Program-made: the position numbers and the translations under genes
Notes under the pieces: model-generated
Told to the model about the DNA's origin: nothing
Database searches by the model: none
Seen by the model: the letters and a program-made list of their open reading frames with translations, nothing else
Part shown: piece after piece, positions 56,251 through 64,000 of the stretch
Position numbering within the stretch: the stretch's first letter is position 1
Layout of the letters: each line of letters begins with the position of its first letter
NCBI RefSeq assembly: GCF_004912145.1
Contig: NZ_STGT01000001.1
Span: 248,001 to 312,000, forward strand
Direction of reading: 5' to 3'
Length of the DNA stretch: 64,000 nt
DNA from: Peteryoungia rhizophila
GTDB taxonomy: Bacteria > Pseudomonadota > Alphaproteobacteria > Rhizobiales > Rhizobiaceae

Positions 56251-58596
56251 TTATAGGTTATCGCCACTATAGATATCGAGCAGCAGGTCAGGGTTTGAAC
56301 CCTGACCCTGCAGCTCTTCCAAGATTTGCTCGAGGATCACGCCATATTTGCCCTGAGCGCTGGCGCGGCTATGATGTGCGAGATCAGCCAAGGTTCTCCT
56401 CGTTGCTTTGGCGAGGCTATCAGCAACTGGATCGGTGCCTATAACCAGGGCATGTCTGTCGACCATTCGCCAACGGATCAGACCGACGAGGAGAAACGGC
56501 GCGTAGTGAAACTTGTTGTAGGTGGTGCCAAGGTTTTCCCGGAACTCCAAAAGCACACGCTTGGCAAGGACTTCAACATTCTGCCTTGTGAGCTGCCGGG
56601 GAGCGGTTTCGGATCGAGAGAGCATAAAGGCTAGCGCTGCAGTTTCACGCTGCCACACCCAGTTCTGTATCGGTTTCTGCAGGATCTTGTGTATGGCTCG
56701 CAACTCGAGCGTCTTGTCAGAAACGATCCGCCCAAAGCCCTGGTAAGCCAGCTTCCAGTGGCTTGGATGGTTGAAGAGCTTATGGCCCGATACTTGTTGG
56801 TCCCAAGCATCAAGAAGAACGATCGCCACGTCGTTCGGGCAAAGCCTGAACAGCCAAGTCAGAAACCGGAGAGAGTCGTTACCGGCATCCAAATTGCCGG
56901 ACAATCGCAAAGTCAAATGAGTGAGCGCTTGATCAATCAGCTTCCTTAGATTTGCGAGCGTTACGCCGTCGATCTCGGATGGCAGCTGGCCATCGCTTGA
57001 AACAGCATAAGACCGAGCGTATCGATCATCTGCTTTATCCGCCAAGGCTTTCCAATCGACCTCAACAACATTGGCGTTCGTGTTCACGAGCTCCGCGAAA
57101 CCCACTTCGAAGACACTGTCGTCCCACAGAGCTTTGGAGCAAGGTATGACCAGACGACTTGGAACTGTCGGTTCTGGTTTCTCCAATTTGGTAAGAAGTT
57201 CAGACCAGTCCTCAACGAGTTCTTCCGCGCTGTCCCAATCAACCAGAAACTGCCTCGTAAGGCTTTCCGCGTAGACAAAAATCCTGGCGCGTCCAGATGC
57301 CGGGGCTTGCTCCACACTCAACTCAACCGGCACAGTGCCCGAGAGTTTCAGACCCAGATCGACAATCGCCTTTCTGGGCTTGGCAGTGTTCTGCTTGCGA
57401 AGGTATATGGAGAACCGCTCCTGTCCTGCTTGTATCGCGAACTGGGCGGGTGCAGGGCTTCGATAAATCTCACCCGCCGGGAGCGTAGTCTCAGGATCTA
57501 TAAGGTCGTAACTTTCCGCGCCTGAAGGCCTTTGCACAATTGTTGAAATCTGCGGCAAGAAGTCGAAATAGACGGGTTCCCGCTTGTTCATTCGTGTCGA
57601 TGCGACCAGAGCGCCCTTGGCGACGGTCGATGGTGGTAGCGATACCAGCGGTATCCCAAGCGCATCAGCAAAATGATCTTGTATATGTTGCCTTACGGCT
57701 CCTTCAGTCAGAGACTCAACAAGCACCAAGTCACAACTGCGGAGTAGATCCAGTATTGCGGATGGCAAGTCGGGGAACTCTAGGGAAAGCTTGTTTGGCG
57801 GCTCGAGGGCCTCCCAGTCGCCGTTGTTCATGCGAAGCAACTCAGGTTTAGTTTCAAGGCCCAGAGCCAAGCGCCCTACTGAACTTGCGGTGTGCAGTGG
57901 TGCGCTCCAATGATTGGAGACTGACGCCTCTAGGCTACTGAGTGCGGTTTGCGCCAGATACTCATATCCAAGTGAGCATTCGATGAGCTGACCAAAGTTT
58001 CGGCGCTCAGGTGCGAGCACCCCGCTGCCTTGGCCCTTGTGATTCTTGACTGCGAGCGCCTGAACAGTGAACCCTCGATCAACATGATTGATCACGCCGA
58101 CGCGACAGGGCTTTTGGATGAGCTCAACTGATAGTCCATACAGAACCGAAAGCACGGGCCTCCAGACCAAGAGCGGTGTAGATATCTTCGACCGCCGCAG
58201 AGCGCTTAAAAGCCGTTCCTGAAGGATTTCGCTGCTGTCCGTGACATCGTCGATGCTCGCAACGCCGATGCCCGCTCCGACGAACATCCCTGAAAATGCG
58301 TGGCTAAGAGCCAGAACGCTCGGATCAGGAGAGCTCAGCAAGGATCTGACCGATATCCTGCGATCATCGCTTCCTAACGCTCCCCATCCGCCGCCTCGCC
58401 CATGCGGAGCAAGCCCGGCTTGTGCGCCCCCGACAAGCCGGCTTGCTTTGCCATCCCCGACCATAACGACTGAGCCGAATACGCCACCTTCCGTGGTATT
58501 GTCGTTTACCGCTTCCTCACCATCGGCCGCAATTTGCCAATTACGACTTGCGAAGTCCCGCCAGCCATTTAGGTCATAGCCACAGAGCTTTTTCAT
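56251..58596 (-). CDS. Divergent Hsp70/actin-like protein of the McrB-like block
   Basis: The 781-residue protein lacks a name I trust. The N-terminal half resembles a degenerate ASKHA (Hsp70/actin) ATPase (VFGSVVMVGDGKASRLVGG about residues 39-57; TPLLVWRPVLSVLYGLS at 140-156; KPCRVGVINHVDRGFTVQALAVK at 162-184). Residues about 362-440 (LIDPETTLPAGEIYRSPAPAQFAIQAGQERFSIYL) resemble the Hsp70 substrate-binding beta domain. The C-terminal 300 residues are helical. Its ATG overlaps the preceding stop (TAATG), so it is coupled to the DUF2357-like gene. Confidence 0.6.
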   Translation of the reverse strand: MKKLCGYDLNGWRDFASRNWQIAADGEEAVNDNTTEGGVFGSVVMVGDGKASRLVGGAQAGLAPHGRGGGWGALGSDDRRISVRSLLSSPDPSVLALSHAFSGMFVGAGIGVASIDDVTDSSEILQERLLSALRRSKISTPLLVWRPVLSVLYGLSVELIQKPCRVGVINHVDRGFTVQALAVKNHKGQGSGVLAPERRNFGQLIECSLGYEYLAQTALSSLEASVSNHWSAPLHTASSVGRLALGLETKPELLRMNNGDWEALEPPNKLSLEFPDLPSAILDLLRSCDLVLVESLTEGAVRQHIQDHFADALGIPLVSLPPSTVAKGALVASTRMNKREPVYFDFLPQISTIVQRPSGAESYDLIDPETTLPAGEIYRSPAPAQFAIQAGQERFSIYLRKQNTAKPRKAIVDLGLKLSGTVPVELSVEQAPASGRARIFVYAESLTRQFLVDWDSAEELVEDWSELLTKLEKPEPTVPSRLVIPCSKALWDDSVFEVGFAELVNTNANVVEVDWKALADKADDRYARSYAVSSDGQLPSEIDGVTLANLRKLIDQALTHLTLRLSGNLDAGNDSLRFLTWLFRLCPNDVAIVLLDAWDQQVSGHKLFNHPSHWKLAYQGFGRIVSDKTLELRAIHKILQKPIQNWVWQRETAALAFMLSRSETAPRQLTRQNVEVLAKRVLLEFRENLGTTYNKFHYAPFLLVGLIRWRMVDRHALVIGTDPVADSLAKATRRTLADLAHHSRASAQGKYGVILEQILEELQGQGSNPDLLLDIYSGDNL

Positions 58597-60092
58597 TAGG
58601 GCCCCGAACTGTAGATGTCGCCGCGGGCGAATGCTCGTATCGCATCAAGACCAAGCTTGAGCCCGGCCCCCGCCGGATCGAAAGCTACGCCCTGGACATT
58701 TGTCCGGACATCGCTCGCCTCCACCACCTCAGGCAAACCATTAGCTGGTGTCAGGATAAGGCCCTGCCTCAAGGTTTCTGACGTTGAGACCTTCTGGATG
58801 GCCATCAGGCGCCTGTTGGCTTCTACGACAGCTTCCTTCACGTCTATGCGGTCAAGAGTATGAGGTGTCCAAACTGCCACTGTGCGGGGGACGTCAACGC
58901 GGCTTGGGTCCGTAATCTTCAATGCCACATGTGAACGCGCATAGCTCAGAAGCCCCCTGGCCTGACTTGGGCGGGAATGAACTTCAACAATACGATTGAG
59001 CCGCTTCAGCCAGAAGACTGCGATGGGATTATCCTGATCAAACCATCGGCCGAGGCTTGCTTCCGAGCGCCAGAAGATTGGTGACTGCGCTACAAGCTCG
59101 CAATCCTCAACGTCGTGAAGTGCCAATATCACGGCTAGAACACAGAAGTCTGTCCATGTCTCTGCCTGCCATGCCCACAGGTCGTCAACAACCAGCTGGT
59201 GCTTGAGCAGTCTCAACCACGCTTGATAGACCGCTCGGTAGTTGGCGTCCTGCATGAGGACATAGTTCGGAGCAATGCCCGCCTCTGCGATCATCACGTC
59301 CAGCTCCGCCAAAAGGCGGGAAAAAGTTCTGCAGAAGCGGTATAGCGCGTCCACTTGTTCGTAGCGTCGGCTGGCCTTTGCCTTCGGATGCTCCTTCATC
59401 CATTGCCTAGCCACATCCGAGGCAAGAACCGTGTAGGCGTGCAAGACTCGGTTCTCAGCAGTATCGAAGTTTTCGCGGCGAACCGTCGCTAAGATCCGTT
59501 GGCTCGACCCTGCCCGCTCTGCAATAGTGCTGCCAGGCTGGCGGACAAGCCAACGCATCGAAGCACGATCCATTTCCCTCACTCTGTCCAATGGCACAAG
59601 CTCGCGGGTGCGGCGCAGCACCTTCCGGATCCGCGGTTCAAGGTCCTTGAGCTTCGGGAGGATCTCTCTCGCCTGCCGGATGATCTCGGCCATGCGTGGG
59701 TCATCCTCGTGCTCCGCCCTTTCCCACGCGGCCTTGAGACGTGGCCAAACGTGAGCGGGCTCGTCTAATGCCTCCCCCAACTCCTGGACTCGAGCCAGCA
59801 CCTCGTTCATTCGACGCAAAAGTGCCTGCGCTCGCAGATCCTCTTCTGTCTCGCTTTCGATCGTTTTCGGCGGCCGGACCGGGAAGCCCTGTCGAGTTGG
59901 ATTTTTTCCAGAACCTGCGCGCGGATATGGATGTAGAAGCAGATCGATCGGTTGCCCCTGGATCATGCCCTTGAGCAACACCGTATGCTCCGTCTTGGAA
60001 CGAGCAGGTGGGGTCACCTCGCTGATCAGGCAATCCGTCGCCCCGAAGGCATCAAGGCGCTCACTACTCCATGGACGGGGCAGGTGCAGCAT
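58596..60092 (-). CDS. DUF2357-like protein of the McrB-like block
   Basis: I start at ATG 60092, fused to the preceding stop as TGATG; an earlier frame from 60113 is inside that gene. The 498 residues include helical regions and ILATVRRENFDTAENRVLHAYTVLASDVARQW, matching the F-D-T-x-E-N-R core of DUF2357, a domain known in McrC-like partners of McrB NTPases. Later NYRAVYQAWLRLLKHQ fits too. A PD-(D/E)xK nuclease motif of McrC is not evident, so it may rely on a separate nuclease. Confidence 0.7.
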   Translation of the reverse strand: MLHLPRPWSSERLDAFGATDCLISEVTPPARSKTEHTVLLKGMIQGQPIDLLLHPYPRAGSGKNPTRQGFPVRPPKTIESETEEDLRAQALLRRMNEVLARVQELGEALDEPAHVWPRLKAAWERAEHEDDPRMAEIIRQAREILPKLKDLEPRIRKVLRRTRELVPLDRVREMDRASMRWLVRQPGSTIAERAGSSQRILATVRRENFDTAENRVLHAYTVLASDVARQWMKEHPKAKASRRYEQVDALYRFCRTFSRLLAELDVMIAEAGIAPNYVLMQDANYRAVYQAWLRLLKHQLVVDDLWAWQAETWTDFCVLAVILALHDVEDCELVAQSPIFWRSEASLGRWFDQDNPIAVFWLKRLNRIVEVHSRPSQARGLLSYARSHVALKITDPSRVDVPRTVAVWTPHTLDRIDVKEAVVEANRRLMAIQKVSTSETLRQGLILTPANGLPEVVEASDVRTNVQGVAFDPAGAGLKLGLDAIRAFARGDIYSSGP

Positions 60093-62128
60093 CAACGAAT
60101 GACTCCGTTCCAAACGAATTGCCCAGATCCATCCTGTGCGGCCTGGCGTGAGTCTTCGATCGCCTGAGCCAATGCCTCATCTTCCAGGTCTCTGGCCACG
60201 AAATCTCGCAGTTTGCTGAATGGGTCATCAAAGCTATGCACTTCGAGCCCGCGCAACTTGGGGAGCAGCCTCATCTCCACCTGATCTGCCAATGGCGCAT
60301 GCAGAACCTGGCCTCGATCGCTTAGGGGATAGTTTGCAACATAGGCCACGATTGCTTTTCCAAGCCGGTGACCAAAAGGACGCTTGAAGGCGCTCATCAG
60401 CTCGATCATGGTGTTTAGGCTGGACTGGACCAGTGGCTTCTCTTCAACAGCCTTCGAATCGCGAACCCAGCTGCTCCAACGCTTCGCCGAAAGTGCTTCG
60501 GGCGTTGGCAGCTTTTCCGATACCGTGGCTGTCTTGAGTTTTTTCGGCGCGGCGAATCTCAGAACGTTGGCTCGGTCTACAACCTTGTCGGAAAGCGACT
60601 GAGTGCTCTCGTCCTCGTTCATGGTGCCCGCGAAGAGAAGATTGTAGCCGGGGAAGATTCTGGGCGCCTCCCGACCCTTGGGCATTGGAATTTCCAGTTC
60701 GATCTCGGCGTCCTTGCGGAGTTCAGCCTTTTCAACGTTTTTGGCAGACGGTCGGCTCTCGAGCCGGCTGAGAAAGTCAGAGAAGTAATATTCGACGCGC
60801 GCGAGGTTCATCTCATCGAGCAGAACCATCAGCATTCGGTCCTGGAACTCCGATTTCGGATTGTTCAGGAAGTCGAGCTGATACAGCGCCCTGGCCATGT
60901 CGGTCGGCCTGAAGCGCTTTTCGATATAGTTGTAGAAGCCCATCAAATCCTGAGGGCTATCCCACCTCGGCTGCACGGGAACCTGAAGGAAGCCAATACC
61001 CATAGCCGCCGCATACTGCCTGGGCAGCTGGCTCTTGCCCGTCCCAGATATGCCCGCAAGGACAGCCATCTGCGCTGTCTCATTTACCTTCATGGCGGTA
61101 TGGAAAGCCCGGACCACCCGATCAGGGTAGTCTAGCCCACTGGCCTTCAGTCTGTCCCCGACGTGTTTGAGAGCATCGGCTTCGTTTTCCGGCGCCCGAT
61201 CTTTCCATTCTTTCAGTCCAGACAGAACAGGTGGGAGAAGGCTCAACTCTTTCAGCCGTTCGTCGACTTGCTTTGAAACGTCGGGATCGGCGCCCGCGTC
61301 AGCTGAATTACCAGCCAACTCCTCCAGATGGGCAAGTTTGGCCAGAAGTGCGGCTCTCCTATCCTCCAGAGAGACGACCGACCGTTCAGCAGAACTGATC
61401 TGTTCCTGTGCGGCTGCCAGCTTGGCTGCGACGTTTGCCAGCTCAGATCTTGCCTCAACGGCTGCGGCGCGTTCTGCCGCTTGCTGTTCGCGCATCAACT
61501 CAAACTCACCGCGGGCCGCTTCAACCCGGCCACTTAGATGGGCGAGTTCGCGTTCGCTTTCAGCCAACGACTGATTTACCTCTTCGAGACGCGCCTCGGA
61601 ATCCGCTAGATCTCGCTTCTCCTCACGGAGAGCGGTGATCTGACGCTCAAGTTCCGCCAGTTCACTCTTCATCAGCTCGATCTGTGCGAACATGCGCTCG
61701 GCCGCAACTATGCGATCCTGCACCGCTTCAAGGTCGAGCCGTGCGGTCGCGAGATCTGCGTCGACTGTCGCTTTCGCTGCGAGAGCAGTTTCCATTTCGA
61801 CGGTCAGCTTGCGGATCTCAGCTCTCTTTTCGTCTTGGAGACTCCACTCAAGCTTTAGCTCATCCAGCTGCCGCTTTGTGGCATCATACTCGGCCTGAAT
61901 GTCTGCGATGTTCTCAAGCCGCTTCCGCCGTTCAGCAAGTTCTGTCTCAACATCTCTCAGAAGGTCTCTCTTGCTGTCGATGTCAACTAGAAGGGCCTCC
62001 AGCGCACGCTGCGGACCTGCGGCAGAAACGACGCGGTCGTGAAAAATCGCGAAGAACAACTGGATGCCGATGAGTCCAAATAGGCCGATCCCGAGCAGCA
62101 GGAATATAAGGGTATTCGACGTAAGCAT
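60092..62128 (-). CDS. Membrane-anchored coiled-coil McrB-like AAA+ NTPase
   Basis: 678 residues in three parts: a membrane helix (about 6-28), a long coiled coil (about 40-270), and an AAA+ domain of the McrB GTPase branch. Walker A GISGTGKS is at 359-366, Walker B VLLDEMN around 435-441 (Asp438/Glu439), and FAGTMNEDESTQSLSDKVVDRANVLRF at 499-525, the McrB-type sensor with MN-x-DE and DR. It should hydrolyse GTP or ATP and drive the partner protein, tethered to the inner membrane. It starts 9 bases after the coiled-coil gene stop. Confidence 0.85.
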   Translation of the reverse strand: MLTSNTLIFLLLGIGLFGLIGIQLFFAIFHDRVVSAAGPQRALEALLVDIDSKRDLLRDVETELAERRKRLENIADIQAEYDATKRQLDELKLEWSLQDEKRAEIRKLTVEMETALAAKATVDADLATARLDLEAVQDRIVAAERMFAQIELMKSELAELERQITALREEKRDLADSEARLEEVNQSLAESERELAHLSGRVEAARGEFELMREQQAAERAAAVEARSELANVAAKLAAAQEQISSAERSVVSLEDRRAALLAKLAHLEELAGNSADAGADPDVSKQVDERLKELSLLPPVLSGLKEWKDRAPENEADALKHVGDRLKASGLDYPDRVVRAFHTAMKVNETAQMAVLAGISGTGKSQLPRQYAAAMGIGFLQVPVQPRWDSPQDLMGFYNYIEKRFRPTDMARALYQLDFLNNPKSEFQDRMLMVLLDEMNLARVEYYFSDFLSRLESRPSAKNVEKAELRKDAEIELEIPMPKGREAPRIFPGYNLLFAGTMNEDESTQSLSDKVVDRANVLRFAAPKKLKTATVSEKLPTPEALSAKRWSSWVRDSKAVEEKPLVQSSLNTMIELMSAFKRPFGHRLGKAIVAYVANYPLSDRGQVLHAPLADQVEMRLLPKLRGLEVHSFDDPFSKLRDFVARDLEDEALAQAIEDSRQAAQDGSGQFVWNGVIR

Positions 62129-62137
62129 TGCGGGACC

Positions 62138-63655
62138 TTATTGCTCCGGGGCAGTGTTGGGCTGCTGGGTTGTGTCAGAGGTTACCGGGGCATCGTCGGT
62201 CGGTTCCTGCGAACCCGACGCCGGTATCCTTGCGGAATCGGAATTCAGAGCGCTGAGCATAGACCGCTTGGTTTTGATGTCCTCGGTCAGAGCCGCCTGC
62301 TCTTGCCGCAGCTCCGAGACTTGTTGTGTTAAGGTTTTCAGCTGGCCCTGCAGAGCATCGATGTCTGCCGAAATGAGGCGCGTCTGCTCCGCTGTGCCTT
62401 GAAGCTTGCTCAACTGGGATCGAAGAGCATCCAGGCTTGCCTGTTCGGTTTCGCGCTGGCTCTGCAACTGCAATAGCTGTCCCTCGGCGCCAGCAATCTG
62501 CTGCCTTAAGCTTTGCTGAGCTGCGTCTGCCGCGCTTCTACGTCGCTCTGCCTCTGCCGCCTGAGAAACAACGACGCGGGCAGCCGCAGCGTCTCTTTCA
62601 AGTGCTTCGATCGTGGCTGCAAGTTCGGCTTTTTGTTTTTGGGCCGCGTCTATTTGGGGCAGCAGGCTTGCAAGTTGGCTCTGAGCTTGTGTTCTGAGTT
62701 CCTCAGCTTGTCTCTGCCGACCTTCCGCCTCAGCCGCAGCAGATCTCGCGGCGTCGGTGGCAAGAGTTGCGCTCTGTTGCTGCCCCTCGAGCCGTGCGAT
62801 GTCTGTGCGAAGCTGCTGCAGCTTTTTGTCTAGGTCTTCGTTACTCGTCGCTACTGCGTCTCGGGCAATCTTGAGGTCGTCGGCGTCCTTTTCCGCCGAT
62901 GCGGCTTCAGCCTTCGCGCTCTCTACTTGGCTCTTCAGTGTCGTGAGTTGATCGGCATAGTTTTCGACCTCTTGCTCCAACGAGGCCTTCGTCGATTGTA
63001 GGTTCGCCTGGTTCTTTTCTAAACCTTCCACCTCTCGTTTCAGATCGTCTAAGTCGCTACTACGAACTTGCGCATCAGCAATTTTGCGGTTGAGCTCCGA
63101 AAGCCGTGCGTCTGCATCTTCGAGATCCTGCTGCTTCAGGCTGTAGGCCTGCTCACTGTCTTTCAAACTCTGCGTCAGACGATCCAATTCCGTCCGAGAC
63201 TTCTTTTGCTCAGCCTGCAGCTTCGACCTCTCAGCCTGGAGCGACGAGACGGTTGCCTTTAGGCTCGCTGCTTCTTCAATGGCTGCTTGCGCAGCTCCTT
63301 GCCGCTTTGATAGTGCCTGCAAGGCAGTCTCGCCTTCGTTCAGCCGAGTTTGCAATTCAACCAACTGGTCCTCAGCGGCTTTCAATGAGCTAACCTTATT
63401 GGTGAACTCGCTTTGCAGCTTTTCAAATTCTCGGTTCTTCGACGCGATCTCCGAGTTGATCTCATCTCGCTGTCTGACTGCAGATATGCGCTCATTATTA
63501 AAGCGATCAATCTCTGATGCGATCACGCCATAGCGACGTTCCAGCTGATCCATTTGGAAGAAGATCGTTCCAAGCGCTGCAACTGAGACACCGGCCAGCA
63601 AGCCGGCCAAAACGGTGAAACGATGCGATTTACGAAAGTTGTTGTTTGACGCGCT
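62138..63655 (-). CDS. Membrane-anchored long coiled-coil protein
   Basis: The TTG at 63655 is preceded by GGAGGG at 5 bases, a far better start than the ATG at 63769, which would overlap the nuclease domain by 140 bases. About 505 residues: one membrane helix (about 14-33, FTVLAGLLAGVSVAALGTIFF) then a coiled coil of about 420 residues, rich in Gln, Ala, Leu and Glu, and a disordered Thr/Pro tail. Basic residues before the helix suggest N-in, with the coiled coil facing out. It overlaps the nuclease gene by 26 bases. Confidence 0.8.
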   Translation of the reverse strand, partial: SASNNNFRKSHRFTVLAGLLAGVSVAALGTIFFQMDQLERRYGVIASEIDRFNNERISAVRQRDEINSEIASKNREFEKLQSEFTNKVSSLKAAEDQLVELQTRLNEGETALQALSKRQGAAQAAIEEAASLKATVSSLQAERSKLQAEQKKSRTELDRLTQSLKDSEQAYSLKQQDLEDADARLSELNRKIADAQVRSSDLDDLKREVEGLEKNQANLQSTKASLEQEVENYADQLTTLKSQVESAKAEAASAEKDADDLKIARDAVATSNEDLDKKLQQLRTDIARLEGQQQSATLATDAARSAAAEAEGRQRQAEELRTQAQSQLASLLPQIDAAQKQKAELAATIEALERDAAAARVVVSQAAEAERRRSAADAAQQSLRQQIAGAEGQLLQLQSQRETEQASLDALRSQLSKLQGTAEQTRLISADIDALQGQLKTLTQQVSELRQEQAALTEDIKTKRSMLSALNSDSARIPASGSQEPTDDAPVTSDTTQQPNTAPEQ

Positions 63656-64000
63656 CAATGCATCCCTCCAAATCCTTTTCCAGCTCGTCGACCCAGAAGC
63701 GCTGAACGCGCCATCCAAGTGATTGAAGCTGCTTGTCCCGCCAGTGATCGGCGAGTTTGCGTTTTCCATCTGTGTCCGCGTGCCAATGGCGTCCGTCGAT
63801 CTCTAGGTCGAGCTTGATCTCGCCTCGCCCGAACAGTGCAAAGTCGAGCCTGCGGCCGGCAATCTCGAATTGAGGGATTGCTTCAAGCCCCTGCGCCTTG
63901 AGTGCGTAAAACACCCGCCGCTCCCATTCGCTGTCGAACGTGGTCTCTGCAGTGCGCTTTCGCGGTTCGGTGGCCACCCTTGCGAGCCTCTGGAGGCTGC
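63630..64000 (-). CDS. DUF559/Vsr-like nuclease domain (partial, N-terminus beyond window)
   Basis: The last 115 residues before the stop form a small PD-(D/E)xK-type nuclease domain like DUF559 / MTES_1575: TTFDSEWERRVFYALKAQGLEAIPQFEIAGRRLDFALF, KLDLEIDGRHWHAD, SLGWRVQRFWVDEL. A GTG at 63977 could start a stand-alone protein, but the frame is open to the window edge (SLQRLARVA), so it is more probably the C-terminus of a larger helicase- or ATPase-type protein. It begins the block seen here, upstream of the coiled-coil gene. Confidence 0.75.
   Translation of the reverse strand, partial: SLQRLARVATEPRKRTAETTFDSEWERRVFYALKAQGLEAIPQFEIAGRRLDFALFGRGEIKLDLEIDGRHWHADTDGKRKLADHWRDKQLQSLGWRVQRFWVDELEKDLEGCIERVKQQLS

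Noticed and set aside
56251..64000. Zorya-type defence system
   Set aside because: Membrane coiled-coil proteins suggested it, but MotA-like and OmpA-like parts are missing and the NTPase is McrB-like.
48857..64000. CRISPR array or integrase within the island
   Set aside because: No regularly spaced repeats and no tyrosine or serine recombinase motifs were seen.

Overview
The window looks like chromosome from a member of the Rhizobiaceae (Rhizobium/Agrobacterium group). The evidence is high G+C, a hisS-hisZ-hisG cluster with a short-form HisG, a RIME-like palindromic intergenic repeat, a mannosylfructose synthase/phosphatase pair as known from Agrobacterium, an alphaproteobacterial F1-ATPase zeta inhibitor, DUF1127 and many small cytoplasmic or Tat-type enzymes typical of the group. 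Species cannot be fixed from the sequence alone.

Core part (1-48.8 kb). Left to right: a partial methyltransferase, the histidine genes hisG/hisZ/hisS (minus strand; hisS carries a compositionally odd internal patch), a RelBE-like toxin-antitoxin pair, a copper-associated secreted pair, a HAD phosphatase, tag, two tandem L,D-transpeptidases, the glycolate oxidase genes glcD-glcE-(small membrane protein)-glcF with a divergent LysR regulator, DUF6880 and DUF3422 proteins, and a lactate-utilisation operon (GntR regulator-lutA-lutB-lutC) with a good candidate operator. Then come mannosylfructose synthesis (mfpsA-mfppA), a NUDIX hydrolase, a PiT phosphate transporter, rsmE, a glutamate-cysteine ligase, a chemoreceptor ending in a CheR-docking pentapeptide, LysR and TetR regulators, a patatin, alcohol dehydrogenase, dienelactone hydrolase, MAPEG protein, guaB, ATPase zeta subunit, a metallo-beta-lactamase fold enzyme, an MFS exporter, rlmE and an unusually N-extended Ppx/GppA phosphatase.

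Boundary and accessory part (48.8-64 kb). A tRNA-Gln(CTG) marks an abrupt change. Everything after it is patchier, visibly more A/T-rich and rich in orphan genes: a hipB gene with a palindromic operator, a hipA gene broken by an insertion of about 1 kb, small HTH-like and DUF2293 proteins, an EF-hand membrane protein, and long stretches without clear genes. This is the expected look of a genomic island inserted at a tRNA gene, although I cannot see the other end or an integrase.

The most interesting locus is the minus-strand, translationally coupled block from beyond 64000 down to 56251. It encodes a DUF559/Vsr-like nuclease domain (C-terminus of a larger protein), a membrane-anchored coiled-coil protein, a membrane-anchored coiled-coil McrB-like AAA+ NTPase, a DUF2357-like protein and a divergent Hsp70/actin-like protein. 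A separate HTH protein lies just downstream. The overlaps between stops and starts show that the block works as a unit. I infer an McrBC-derived, membrane-tethered defence system, possibly related to the coiled-coil-rich type IV (CoCoNuT-like) systems, with an Hsp70-like component that I do not recognise from a standard named system.
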